Shown here piece after piece: positions 15,174 through 23,464 of a stretch of DNA of 49,740 nucleotides; position 1 is the first letter of the stretch; the number at the start of each line of letters is the position of its first letter. The position numbers and the translations under genes are program-made. The DNA comes from Leptospiraceae bacterium (GTDB taxonomy: Bacteria; Spirochaetota; Leptospiria; Leptospirales; Leptospiraceae), in NCBI GenBank assembly GCA_027485405.1, contig JAIXRB010000129.1:1-49740 (forward strand), written 5' to 3'. Below the pieces are notes generated by a model that ran no database searches, was not told the DNA's origin, and worked only from the letters and a program-made list of their open reading frames with translations.

Positions 15174-18002
15174 ATGCTAGAACTGTCCACGGAATTGCCC
15201 TTTCTTGCCGATTCAAAAATTAAGTTTTGGATTAAGAACCAGAATTTTGCTTCTGAATTTGAGGAAGGATCGGAAGACTTAGTCGCTTTCGTTCATACCC
15301 GAATGCAAGGGCAAACCACCGAAATCCAGTTTGGTGAGCCTTTCCTGGAAGTGAGAGAGTTTCAGCACTACATTGAGTCCACATACTTCTCTTCTGAAAA
15401 TGAAAACGAACTCCAGGCATTTGCCGAGTCTTGGAAAAAAGAACTAGCATCCAAAACCATCACCTTTTGTGTATTAGAGGAAGACGAAGATAGCATTCGA
15501 CTTGCTCTTGCCAATGCTTTACTAATATCCTCGCCGGAGGAAAAGAGCGAGCGAATTGCAAAAGCGCTAGGTTTATTTGGTGCCAATTACATGCAATTTT
15601 TAGCTTTTGCAGAAAACAGAAATCATAAATCAAATCATAGTTTTGCAAATCAATTTATATCAGTTCCGCTTCGGATCATTGAAAGAAATTCTATTCCAAA
15701 AAAGAGAAATGTTTCACCTAAGATCATCATAGAAAAAGAAATTCTGGAAATCCGCGAAAGAAAGCAAGCAGAGTCAATTCAGAAAGTAAAGGAAGAACCA
15801 AAGAAATTTGATCCCGAGAAAGTAGAATCTAAAAAAAACTCTCCTTTATTACCTGGAATAGAAAGCAAAGAGTTAGAAGTAAAATCTCCAGAGAGTTCGT
15901 CTCCTGAAAGTTTGGCTATAAGTGATGTAGAATCCAAACTAGAGGAAAAAAAAGTAGAAGATCCATCCAAACCTGAATCTGAAAAAAATGTAGATTTAGA
16001 AAAACTATTCAAAGAAGAAGCACCGAAAACGAAGTTTTCCATTCAATTAAAGTTGATGGGAGTGATTTCCTTATTGTTTGCTCTTTCCGTCTCTGCCATT
16101 ATCTTCTTTGCCTCGTACTATTTTCGATATACAGCTGACTTACAACTGCGAGATAGCAATTTAAAAATTGCTGAAGTAGTTGGATTAAAGGTAAAGTCAG
16201 ACATTACGGCAGTCGTTGAAAAAGGGCGTCAGATTGCCATCACCTTGACTTCGCAAGGTTTACCGGAAGACCAAAGAAAGCTTCTTTTGGATACTTTCTT
16301 TTCCTATGATAAGGAATTTGTTTTCTTGGGGATCTATGAAAAGTCAGGCGAGATTCTAATCCCTAAAAAGAAGATTTCCAATAGCTTTGAGCTAAAAAAC
16401 AGCTCACTCACCGAAGAAGATTTTGACAATGTAGTCAAACGAAATGAGGCACTTCTTCTAAATGCTTTCTTAGGCACACCAGTGGTCATCAACACCAGTC
16501 CTGGATTCCAAGAGCCAAGTTTTGCTGTGGCAATCCCAGCTTCTGAAAATGGGGAATTGGACAATATTTTAGTAATGATTGTTAAGTTAGAGAAGATTCT
16601 TGGCGCTTTTGAAAAGAAAGGCATTCTTACTACTTTTATGATCAACGGTGATGGTATCGTTCTCGTGCATCCCAAAGAAGAGCTGGTTTTATCCGCGGCT
16701 AACCTTTCTGAACTTCCCATTGTCAAAACAATGATCACAAGCCCTGATAGCACTCGTCAGCTAACTTACCAAGATCCTGAAACAAAATCTCCATTCTTAG
16801 GAACATTTCGGAAAATCGGTTTTGCGGATATCGGGGTTATCACAGTAGTTCCCGAAGACAAGGCTTTTGAGGCAGTTTACCTAATCCAGGAACGAAGTTT
16901 GTACATTATGGGGATTGGTCTTTGCTTTGCATTGATTTGCGTCTTCCTCTTTTCTAAAACGATCACAAAGCCCATTTTGCAACTGCTCAGTGCAACATTG
17001 GAGATTGCTCGGGGAAATTTCAAGGTAGCAATCAAGCCTTCCACACAAGACGAAGTTGGACTCTTGACTCGCTACTTCATAGGCATGGGACAGGGCTTAG
17101 AAGAAAGAGAAAAGGTAAAAAGCATTTTGGGAAACATGATCGATCCAGTCGTGGTGCAAGAGGCGATGGTGGATTTGGCGGCACTCAAACGGGGGTCCGA
17201 AACTCAGATTACGGCATTTTTCTCCGATGTGGCAGGCTTCTCCGGAATTTCCGAACTTCTCACTTCAGCCGATTTAGCCGCACTGCTAAACGAGTATCTA
17301 TCAGCTATGACTTTGATCCTCAAACAGCACGAAGGTGTTTTAGATAAATACATTGGGGATGCCATTGTTGGGATTTTTAATGCTCCAGTCTCTGTTTCTG
17401 ACCACCAATTGAAAGCGGCACGAGCCTCAGTGGATATGATTATTAAACTAAGCGAGCTGAGAAAGTACTGGGTAGAGAACAATTTGTATTCAAAGGAAGC
17501 CCAGGTCATGGATTGTCGAATTGGATTGAATTCGGGTTTGGCGAAAGTCGGGTTTATGGGAACCGATGCACTAGCTTCGTATACCATGATGGGGGACACT
17601 GTGAACCTAGCGGCTCGATTGGAAGCGGCTGGTAAAGACTATGGGGTGAACATTCTGATCACTGATAGTGTGCAAACTGCCATCCAAGAAGAAATGCATA
17701 CCCGATACCTGGACTTAGTAAGGGTAAAAGGAAAGAATGAGCCTGTTCGAATCCACGAACTGATTACTTACAAATCCATTGCATCTCCCGCTATTTTGAC
17801 TTCTTCCAGCATTTATGAAGCAGGGTTCCAAGCTTACTTAGAGCAGAACTGGACTAAGGCAATTACTCTATTCGATGAAGCAGAGAGATCAAAAGGCAAA
17901 AAAGACAAAGCTTGCCATGTATTGATAGAAAGATGCGAAGACTATAAAAAATCTCCACCAGGAAAGAACTGGGACGGAGTCTTTACCCGAACCCACAAAT
18001 AA
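15174..18002 (+). CDS. Receptor-type class III adenylate/guanylate cyclase with novel N-terminal domain
   Basis: A 942-residue membrane signalling protein. Residues 1-165 form an unrecognised soluble domain; 175-285 is a Lys/Glu/Ser-rich linker; TM1 about 294-314; an extracytoplasmic dCache-like sensor about 315-570; TM2 about 574-594; HAMP 595-645; class III cyclase about 676-865. The catalytic domain has metal Asp D685 (FFSDVAGF) and D729 (YIGDAI), K725, and transition-state N811/R815 (NLAARLE), so it should be active, probably on ATP. The soluble N-terminal domain before TM1 is unusual. The FecR-like gene starts 5 bases after its stop, implying cotranscription and a shared envelope-sensing role. 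Confidence 0.93.
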   Translation: MLELSTELPFLADSKIKFWIKNQNFASEFEEGSEDLVAFVHTRMQGQTTEIQFGEPFLEVREFQHYIESTYFSSENENELQAFAESWKKELASKTITFCVLEEDEDSIRLALANALLISSPEEKSERIAKALGLFGANYMQFLAFAENRNHKSNHSFANQFISVPLRIIERNSIPKKRNVSPKIIIEKEILEIRERKQAESIQKVKEEPKKFDPEKVESKKNSPLLPGIESKELEVKSPESSSPESLAISDVESKLEEKKVEDPSKPESEKNVDLEKLFKEEAPKTKFSIQLKLMGVISLLFALSVSAIIFFASYYFRYTADLQLRDSNLKIAEVVGLKVKSDITAVVEKGRQIAITLTSQGLPEDQRKLLLDTFFSYDKEFVFLGIYEKSGEILIPKKKISNSFELKNSSLTEEDFDNVVKRNEALLLNAFLGTPVVINTSPGFQEPSFAVAIPASENGELDNILVMIVKLEKILGAFEKKGILTTFMINGDGIVLVHPKEELVLSAANLSELPIVKTMITSPDSTRQLTYQDPETKSPFLGTFRKIGFADIGVITVVPEDKAFEAVYLIQERSLYIMGIGLCFALICVFLFSKTITKPILQLLSATLEIARGNFKVAIKPSTQDEVGLLTRYFIGMGQGLEEREKVKSILGNMIDPVVVQEAMVDLAALKRGSETQITAFFSDVAGFSGISELLTSADLAALLNEYLSAMTLILKQHEGVLDKYIGDAIVGIFNAPVSVSDHQLKAARASVDMIIKLSELRKYWVENNLYSKEAQVMDCRIGLNSGLAKVGFMGTDALASYTMMGDTVNLAARLEAAGKDYGVNILITDSVQTAIQEEMHTRYLDLVRVKGKNEPVRIHELITYKSIASPAILTSSSIYEAGFQAYLEQNWTKAITLFDEAERSKGKKDKACHVLIERCEDYKKSPPGKNWDGVFTRTHK

Positions 18003-18007
18003 AACCA

Positions 18008-20134
18008 ATGCGGATTCTAAACGATTCAAAATTTGTGATTCCTTTTTTTCTAGGATTGATCTGTTTGTTTTCGTTTTTGCTTTATAGAAATTTTTCAAAG
18101 AAAAGTGGAGATTCGGAAAATCCGCCTATCGGTGTTGTGACTTTTAAAACAAAAACAGTTTTGAGAAAGTATGATGACCAAGTTGTCTGGGATACAATCG
18201 AGTCTTCTACTCAAGTTAAAAATAGAGATACGATTCGTACGGAAGATTTTTCCGATGCAGTTCTTACCTTGAACGATGGCACAAAGATCAATATTTCCGA
18301 AAATTCGATGATTCTATTAGATATTTCGGAAAAAAACATTAACATCAATTTTGCTTACGGTTCTTTTGAAGCCGAAAGAGATAAGTCAGCTACAGGTGAT
18401 TCTAAAATGAAAATCCAGTCCGGCGACAAGACCGTCGAGGTTGGAAAAGGCGATGTGAAGCTCGACAAGACTAAATCAGAGTTAAATGTCAAAGTGGGAG
18501 AAGGGGAAGCCAAAATCACTTCCAATGGTGTGGAAGAAACAATTCAGAAAAACCAAGTCGCTAGCGCCAATGATACAGGTGTAAGAGTTTCAAAACCTAG
18601 ATTTTCTCTGTTAGCACCGGAAGATAAGCAAAACTTCTTTTCAGATGACGGAAAAGAAATGGTGTCTTTTTCCATTTCTGGCTTAACTCCTGAAATCCAA
18701 AGAGACGCAGTTCCATTCTTTGAACTCTCCAATTCCCCGGATTTTACCAGGATCGTAACCAAAGAGAGACTAAAAACGGCTAATTTTTCAAGGTCATTGA
18801 ATTCGGGAGCCTTTTACTGGCGTCTGAGTTATACGGACCCTGAATCCAAACTAAAATCCAATACAGAAATTATGCGATTCCGTGTATTGAATGATCCACC
18901 GCTTCGGGTTTTTTACCCCAAGCCTAGTGAAGAATTTACTTATCTCCAAGGTCTTCCTGTAATCAAAATTGCATGGAATGTTTTGGATTTGTACTCAAGT
19001 TACACTGTCCAGATAGCGACAGATCCGCAATTTGGAAGCATAGTCCGAACCAAACAAACACAAAATCAATCGTTAGCATTTGATGACTTACCCGATGGAA
19101 ATTACTTTCTTCGAATTGTAGCTAAATCATTGAATTCGGAGGTAAAAGATAAGCTTTCGAGTACGATTCCATTTAGCGTGGAACGAAGATTGAATTTGGA
19201 ACCACCTGTCTTATTGGAACCAACAAAAGGAAAAGCTATACCGAAAGAAGTCAGTAAGCCAGGCATTTTCTTTAGTTGGAGAGACAATAAAGATTTTAAT
19301 AACTTTATTTTAGAGATCAGCTCAGATACTAATTTTTCCAATATCATTTCTAAACAGAACCTAACGAACAACTTTTATAAAGAAGTTAGGGATTGGCAGG
19401 AAGGAACCTATTACTGGCGCGTTCGAGGTATTGTTCCGGGAAAAGAGGAGCAAGTATCGGCAAGCTTTCCATTTCAAATTCTTGCCAAAGAGGATCTTTA
19501 TTTGGCAGGACCATCAAACGGTGCCGATTTAGATTTCACTGATCAAATGACAGTAGCTCTGCGTTGGAAAAAACTTTCGCAAAAGGCAGACTACAAAATC
19601 GAAATTTTCAGAACTGGGATAGCAGAGCCAATCTTTAGCGGAGAGCCTGATCAACCAAATTTCTATGACTTTAGACCGAAAGAACCGGGGCGATATTCTT
19701 GGCGGGTCTCTGCAGTAACAAACTTAGGAGAGAGGGATGTGTCCGATACCTGGAGTTTTTCTCTCAGTCGCAATGTGGAAGCTCCGATCCTCCTAACTCC
19801 AACAAGAAATGAAACAATTGATATTACAACTAAGAACTCCCTCTTATTCTCATGGAAACCGAGTGAAGGGGCAACAGCTTACGAAATAAAGATCTTTGAT
19901 AAGTCCAGTTTGAATGAAAAACTGATTCTTAGCGAAAGGGTGACACAAACAAAGTTCACTATCAATGATTTCAAAAAGATCAACGATGGAAAATTTAGGT
20001 GGGAAGTTACTGCCATCTATCTGAAGGCTGGGGTGGAAAAGAACTCAAATCCTTCTAAGGCTGAATTTGCGATTGTCCTTCCCGCATTGAGTCTACCGAA
20101 AATCTTTACTCCAGGGAAGATCTATGTGGAATAG
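18008..20134 (+). CDS. FecR-domain protein with five Fn3-like repeats
   Basis: A 708-residue protein with one N-terminal membrane anchor (about 10-27), a FecR-type domain (about 45-190, with RDTIRTEDFSDAVLTLNDGT and ISENS), then five repeated beta domains of about 95 residues (about 195-295, 300-395, 400-495, 500-590, 595-695). Each repeat ends in a motif like FYWRL, YFLRI, YYWRV, YSWRV or FRWEV, typical of Fn3-like modules that follow FecR in spirochaete envelope proteins. It is probably anchored in the inner membrane with the repeats in the periplasm. It lies between the cyclase and the DUF5683-like gene and overlaps the latter by 11 bases. Ligand and role unknown. Confidence 0.85.
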   Translation: MRILNDSKFVIPFFLGLICLFSFLLYRNFSKKSGDSENPPIGVVTFKTKTVLRKYDDQVVWDTIESSTQVKNRDTIRTEDFSDAVLTLNDGTKINISENSMILLDISEKNININFAYGSFEAERDKSATGDSKMKIQSGDKTVEVGKGDVKLDKTKSELNVKVGEGEAKITSNGVEETIQKNQVASANDTGVRVSKPRFSLLAPEDKQNFFSDDGKEMVSFSISGLTPEIQRDAVPFFELSNSPDFTRIVTKERLKTANFSRSLNSGAFYWRLSYTDPESKLKSNTEIMRFRVLNDPPLRVFYPKPSEEFTYLQGLPVIKIAWNVLDLYSSYTVQIATDPQFGSIVRTKQTQNQSLAFDDLPDGNYFLRIVAKSLNSEVKDKLSSTIPFSVERRLNLEPPVLLEPTKGKAIPKEVSKPGIFFSWRDNKDFNNFILEISSDTNFSNIISKQNLTNNFYKEVRDWQEGTYYWRVRGIVPGKEEQVSASFPFQILAKEDLYLAGPSNGADLDFTDQMTVALRWKKLSQKADYKIEIFRTGIAEPIFSGEPDQPNFYDFRPKEPGRYSWRVSAVTNLGERDVSDTWSFSLSRNVEAPILLTPTRNETIDITTKNSLLFSWKPSEGATAYEIKIFDKSSLNEKLILSERVTQTKFTINDFKKINDGKFRWEVTAIYLKAGVEKNSNPSKAEFAIVLPALSLPKIFTPGKIYVE

Positions 20135-21293
20135 GATACTTGTTTTATTTTGCCTTTTGGTCTGGGTTTTTCCTGGGTATTCCGAAGAAAAATCTAAAGA
20201 AGATAGCATGCCTCTGGTGCTCGCCTGGCAAGAAGTGCCTGGTGCGTCTAACTATATTTTAGAAATTAGAGACTCATCCAATTCTCTTGTAGTGACTGAA
20301 AAGTTAACAACCAATTCTTACAATATCAAGAATCTGACTGGTGGAAAGTACGAACATCGCATAGGCCTTGTAAACAAGCTAGGAAAGACCGAGTCATTTA
20401 CTGATTGGGTTCCTTTTGAGATAGTAGTTTCACGAGTCCCTGGGCTTTCCAGAGATCGGGTCTACTATGCTTCAAAGACTGAATCTAAAAAGACAATTGC
20501 TTTTGAAGGAAAGAACTTTATAGATCCCTTCAAGGTTTACTTGGCGATCGGGAATGAAAAGTTTCCCGCTTCAAAAGTACAATTGGAATCCAGCGAGAAA
20601 GCCATTGTTGAGTTTGACCTTTCGAATGATATGAAAACGGGGATTTATGATATCGTTTTTCTAAATCCTAGGAACAAAAAATTAACCGCTAAACAAAGAT
20701 TTGTGCTTTCTGACACACCCGAACGTGCTGTCCGATTTGCGACCAGGCAAGAAAAAATCATTCGCAAAGAGATTCCAGAAGACTACTATGAAACCCCGTA
20801 TTGGAGTACATTTTGGAGATCCATAGTACTTCCTGGTTGGGGGCAGAGATACATTGATGGCCAAAATTGGAAACTCTGGGTTTACCCTTTGATCACTGCA
20901 GGAGTAGTTGGGGCGTACGCCAACTCCTACAATAATTTTCTAGATGCGAGAAAGAACTATGAAAATGCTACTACCTTGGGCGCATTGATTTCAGAAGACC
21001 CTAGTTTACAATTGGTTTGGTTCATTAACAACTCCAATGCGGAGCAAGCTTTTTCAAAAGCTAAAAATGAACTGAATGTTGTAGAAGGTGGAGTGGGTCT
21101 TTTCGGAGTCTTCGTCATTTACAATTTAGTTGATTCTTACTTCGCCGCTCGGAGAAATGTGGCTCAAATCGAATCTCCCAGTGGGTTGCCTCTGTTACAA
21201 GAAAACATCCGAATTCAAACTCGAGTGGATTCTGAAACCTACAATTTCCAAAAGCAAGCCAACTATTCTTTGCAGTTTCAACTCTCCTTTTGA
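20124..21293 (+). CDS. Fn3-like/IPT/DUF5683-like envelope protein
   Basis: A 389-residue protein with a signal peptide (cut near GYSEEK), one Fn3-like domain (about 28-105, LAWQEVPGASNYILEI) of the same type as the repeats in the preceding gene, an IPT/TIG-like beta domain (about 108-200), and a DUF5683-like membrane region (about 225-345) with the hallmark SIVLPGWGQRYIDG and two or three helices. The repeat shared with the preceding gene and the 11-base overlap suggest the two products form one envelope complex. Function unknown. Confidence 0.82.
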   Translation: MWNRILVLFCLLVWVFPGYSEEKSKEDSMPLVLAWQEVPGASNYILEIRDSSNSLVVTEKLTTNSYNIKNLTGGKYEHRIGLVNKLGKTESFTDWVPFEIVVSRVPGLSRDRVYYASKTESKKTIAFEGKNFIDPFKVYLAIGNEKFPASKVQLESSEKAIVEFDLSNDMKTGIYDIVFLNPRNKKLTAKQRFVLSDTPERAVRFATRQEKIIRKEIPEDYYETPYWSTFWRSIVLPGWGQRYIDGQNWKLWVYPLITAGVVGAYANSYNNFLDARKNYENATTLGALISEDPSLQLVWFINNSNAEQAFSKAKNELNVVEGGVGLFGVFVIYNLVDSYFAARRNVAQIESPSGLPLLQENIRIQTRVDSETYNFQKQANYSLQFQLSF

Positions 21294-21338
21294 TTGAAAA
21301 GACTTGAGAGTCTCAGGTGTGATTAGACCTTATCCACA

Positions 21339-22628
21339 ATGAAGATTCGGGAGTTTGATTTTCGAAACAATCGAAATTGGTTGGCAGATTCTTTTTTTCA
21401 AAAAACCAAAGAAGATGGAGACAAAGCTCTAGAAGCTGTTCTTCCCATCATTCAAAAAGTTAAAAACGAAAAAGATGCTGGGCTTCGAGAGCTAACAAAA
21501 AAATTTGATGGTATCGATTTAGATAGCTTTGTTTTAGATCCCACCCAAATCTCAGTAACCATTTCCAATGAAATAAGGTCCGCATTTTTAATAGCAAAAG
21601 AAAATATAGAATTCTTTCACAAGCAACAAGTCCCAAAGAACTGGGAAATCCAGAAAGACCAAAACACTTTGGGAATCTATTATTCCCCTGTGGATTCTGT
21701 CGCAGTTTACGCACCAGGTGGCAAAGCTCTATATCCCTCCAGTGTATTGATGGGCGTCATTCCAGCTAAGCTCGCAGGAGTTACCGATATACAGCTTGTT
21801 ACTCCTCCTCATCGGGATGGATTGCCGAATGTGCTGGTTTGGCTTGCCCAAGAGCTCGGAATCCAAAGAATCGTAACTCTGGGTGGAGCACAAGCTATCG
21901 CGGCAGTTGCCTTTGGAACCGAAACAATTCCAAAGTCTGATTTTGTCGTAGGGCCAGGGAACCAGTACGTTGCTCAGGCTAAGTCGTATTTAGCGGGGAA
22001 AGGTTATATTGGAATTGAGAGCCCAGCTGGACCTTCCGAAGTTTTTATCATAGCCGACGATTCAGCAAATCCCGAATGGGTCGCTTGTGATATGCTTTCC
22101 CAAGCTGAACATGGCGAGGACTCTTCGGCAATTCTTGCAACAACTTCCGCAAGGTTAATCGAGAAAGTGAGTCTTGCCTTGGATGAGGCTCTAAGTACCC
22201 GAAAGGGGCGAATCGAAATGAAATCAAAAGCAATCTATGAGAATTCCTGTCTCTGCCTTTTTTCCGAATTGTCAGAGTGTTTTGCTTTTTCTAATTTCAT
22301 AGCTCCTGAACATTTAGAAATCCAAATTGCAAATCCCAAGTCTTACCTATCTCAAATCAAACATGCTGGTTCTGTATTCCTTGGACCTTACTCTCCTGTG
22401 GCAATGGGAGATTATATCAGTGGAACCAACCATGTATTGCCAACGGCTGGGGGTAGTCGGTTTTATTCTTCTTTAGGAGTGGAGTCTTTTCTAAAACGAA
22501 TCACATACCAAGAGATTTCACGAGATTCTCTCATTGAACTCTATCCGCATGTTAAGGTTATGTCCGAACTAGAAGGATTAGATGAAGAGCATGGAACTAG
22601 CGTAAAGGTGCGATTGCCAAAGCTTTGA
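21339..22628 (+). CDS. hisD: Histidinol dehydrogenase
   Basis: A 429-residue HisD of normal length. Motifs: YAPGGKALYPSSVLMGVIPAK, GGAQAIAAVAFGT, VGPGNQYVAQAK, SPAGPSEVFIIAD, the zinc-ligand region SQAEHGEDSSA, MGDYISGTNHVLPT, and the terminal EEHGTSV. It oxidises L-histidinol to histidine with two NAD+ in the cytoplasm, the last step of histidine synthesis. No other his gene is nearby, so the pathway is dispersed in this genome. It heads a compact run with panC (4-base overlap) and mfd. A short palindrome lies 24 bases before its ATG. Confidence 0.97.
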   Translation: MKIREFDFRNNRNWLADSFFQKTKEDGDKALEAVLPIIQKVKNEKDAGLRELTKKFDGIDLDSFVLDPTQISVTISNEIRSAFLIAKENIEFFHKQQVPKNWEIQKDQNTLGIYYSPVDSVAVYAPGGKALYPSSVLMGVIPAKLAGVTDIQLVTPPHRDGLPNVLVWLAQELGIQRIVTLGGAQAIAAVAFGTETIPKSDFVVGPGNQYVAQAKSYLAGKGYIGIESPAGPSEVFIIADDSANPEWVACDMLSQAEHGEDSSAILATTSARLIEKVSLALDEALSTRKGRIEMKSKAIYENSCLCLFSELSECFAFSNFIAPEHLEIQIANPKSYLSQIKHAGSVFLGPYSPVAMGDYISGTNHVLPTAGGSRFYSSLGVESFLKRITYQEISRDSLIELYPHVKVMSELEGLDEEHGTSVKVRLPKL

Positions 22629-23464
22629 AAATTTGTAAAACTGTAAAAGAATTAAAAGAATCCAGATCCTCCATGCAAATTGTAGGATTTGTGCCTACCA
22701 TGGGCTTCTTGCATGATGGTCACTTGGATCTGATTCGCGCCTCACAATCCCAGTGTAAGTCGACCATCGTGTCCATTTTTGTAAATCCAACTCAGTTCAA
22801 TGACCCCTCAGACTTTGAAAACTACCCAATGGACTTAGGAGGCGACTTAGAAAAATGCAAAACGGCAGGAGTAGATTTGGTTTTTCTGCCAAACAAAGAC
22901 GAAGTCTATCCAGCAGGAGGCGAAAAGATCTTGATGCAATTCCCAGGTCTCCAAACAAATCTTTGCGGAAGAACCAGACCAGGGCATTTCGAAGGAGTAT
23001 TGCAAATTGTTTCAAAACTCTTGCATTGGACGGAACCAAACACAGCTTTCTTTGGCAAAAAAGACTACCAACAGTTTCGAATCATTGAAGCTCTGGTGAG
23101 TGCTCTTTCCTTTCCAACTTCCATTGTTGGCATTGAAACAAAAAGGGACAAAGATGGACTAGCACTCTCTAGTCGAAACGCTCGGTTGGGATCAGCCGAA
23201 AGGGAAGCGGCAAGTCTTATTCCACGGATGTATCAAATGGCAGACCAACTGCTGAAAGATGGAGAGAGAGATATTAAAACTTTCCGAGCTATTTTACTGG
23301 AATTTCTATTGGTGTCCTCTTTTATTAAATTGGATTATTTGGAAATCGTTGATCCATTCAGTTTGCAAACAAAGCACAATTTGGAAGGAAACCTCCTTCT
23401 CGCAGTGGCTGTGTTCTGTGGCAAAACAAGACTCATTGACAATCGTGAGTGGATGCGGTCTTGA
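22625..23464 (+). CDS. panC: Pantothenate synthetase
   Basis: A 279-residue PanC. ATP-binding PTMGFLHDGHLDLI, IFVNPTQF, the conserved GRTRPGHFEGV, FFGKKDYQQF and the KxxDGLALSSRN loop are all present. It joins pantoate and beta-alanine with ATP to give pantothenate, the precursor of coenzyme A. The start is TTG 22625, whose TTGA overlaps the hisD stop by 4 bases; the next residues KICKTVKEL fit the family N-terminus. The stop overlaps or abuts the mfd start, so hisD, panC and mfd are probably translationally coupled. The C-terminal third is shorter on charged residues than usual but complete. Confidence 0.96.
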   Translation: MKICKTVKELKESRSSMQIVGFVPTMGFLHDGHLDLIRASQSQCKSTIVSIFVNPTQFNDPSDFENYPMDLGGDLEKCKTAGVDLVFLPNKDEVYPAGGEKILMQFPGLQTNLCGRTRPGHFEGVLQIVSKLLHWTEPNTAFFGKKDYQQFRIIEALVSALSFPTSIVGIETKRDKDGLALSSRNARLGSAEREAASLIPRMYQMADQLLKDGERDIKTFRAILLEFLLVSSFIKLDYLEIVDPFSLQTKHNLEGNLLLAVAVFCGKTRLIDNREWMRS

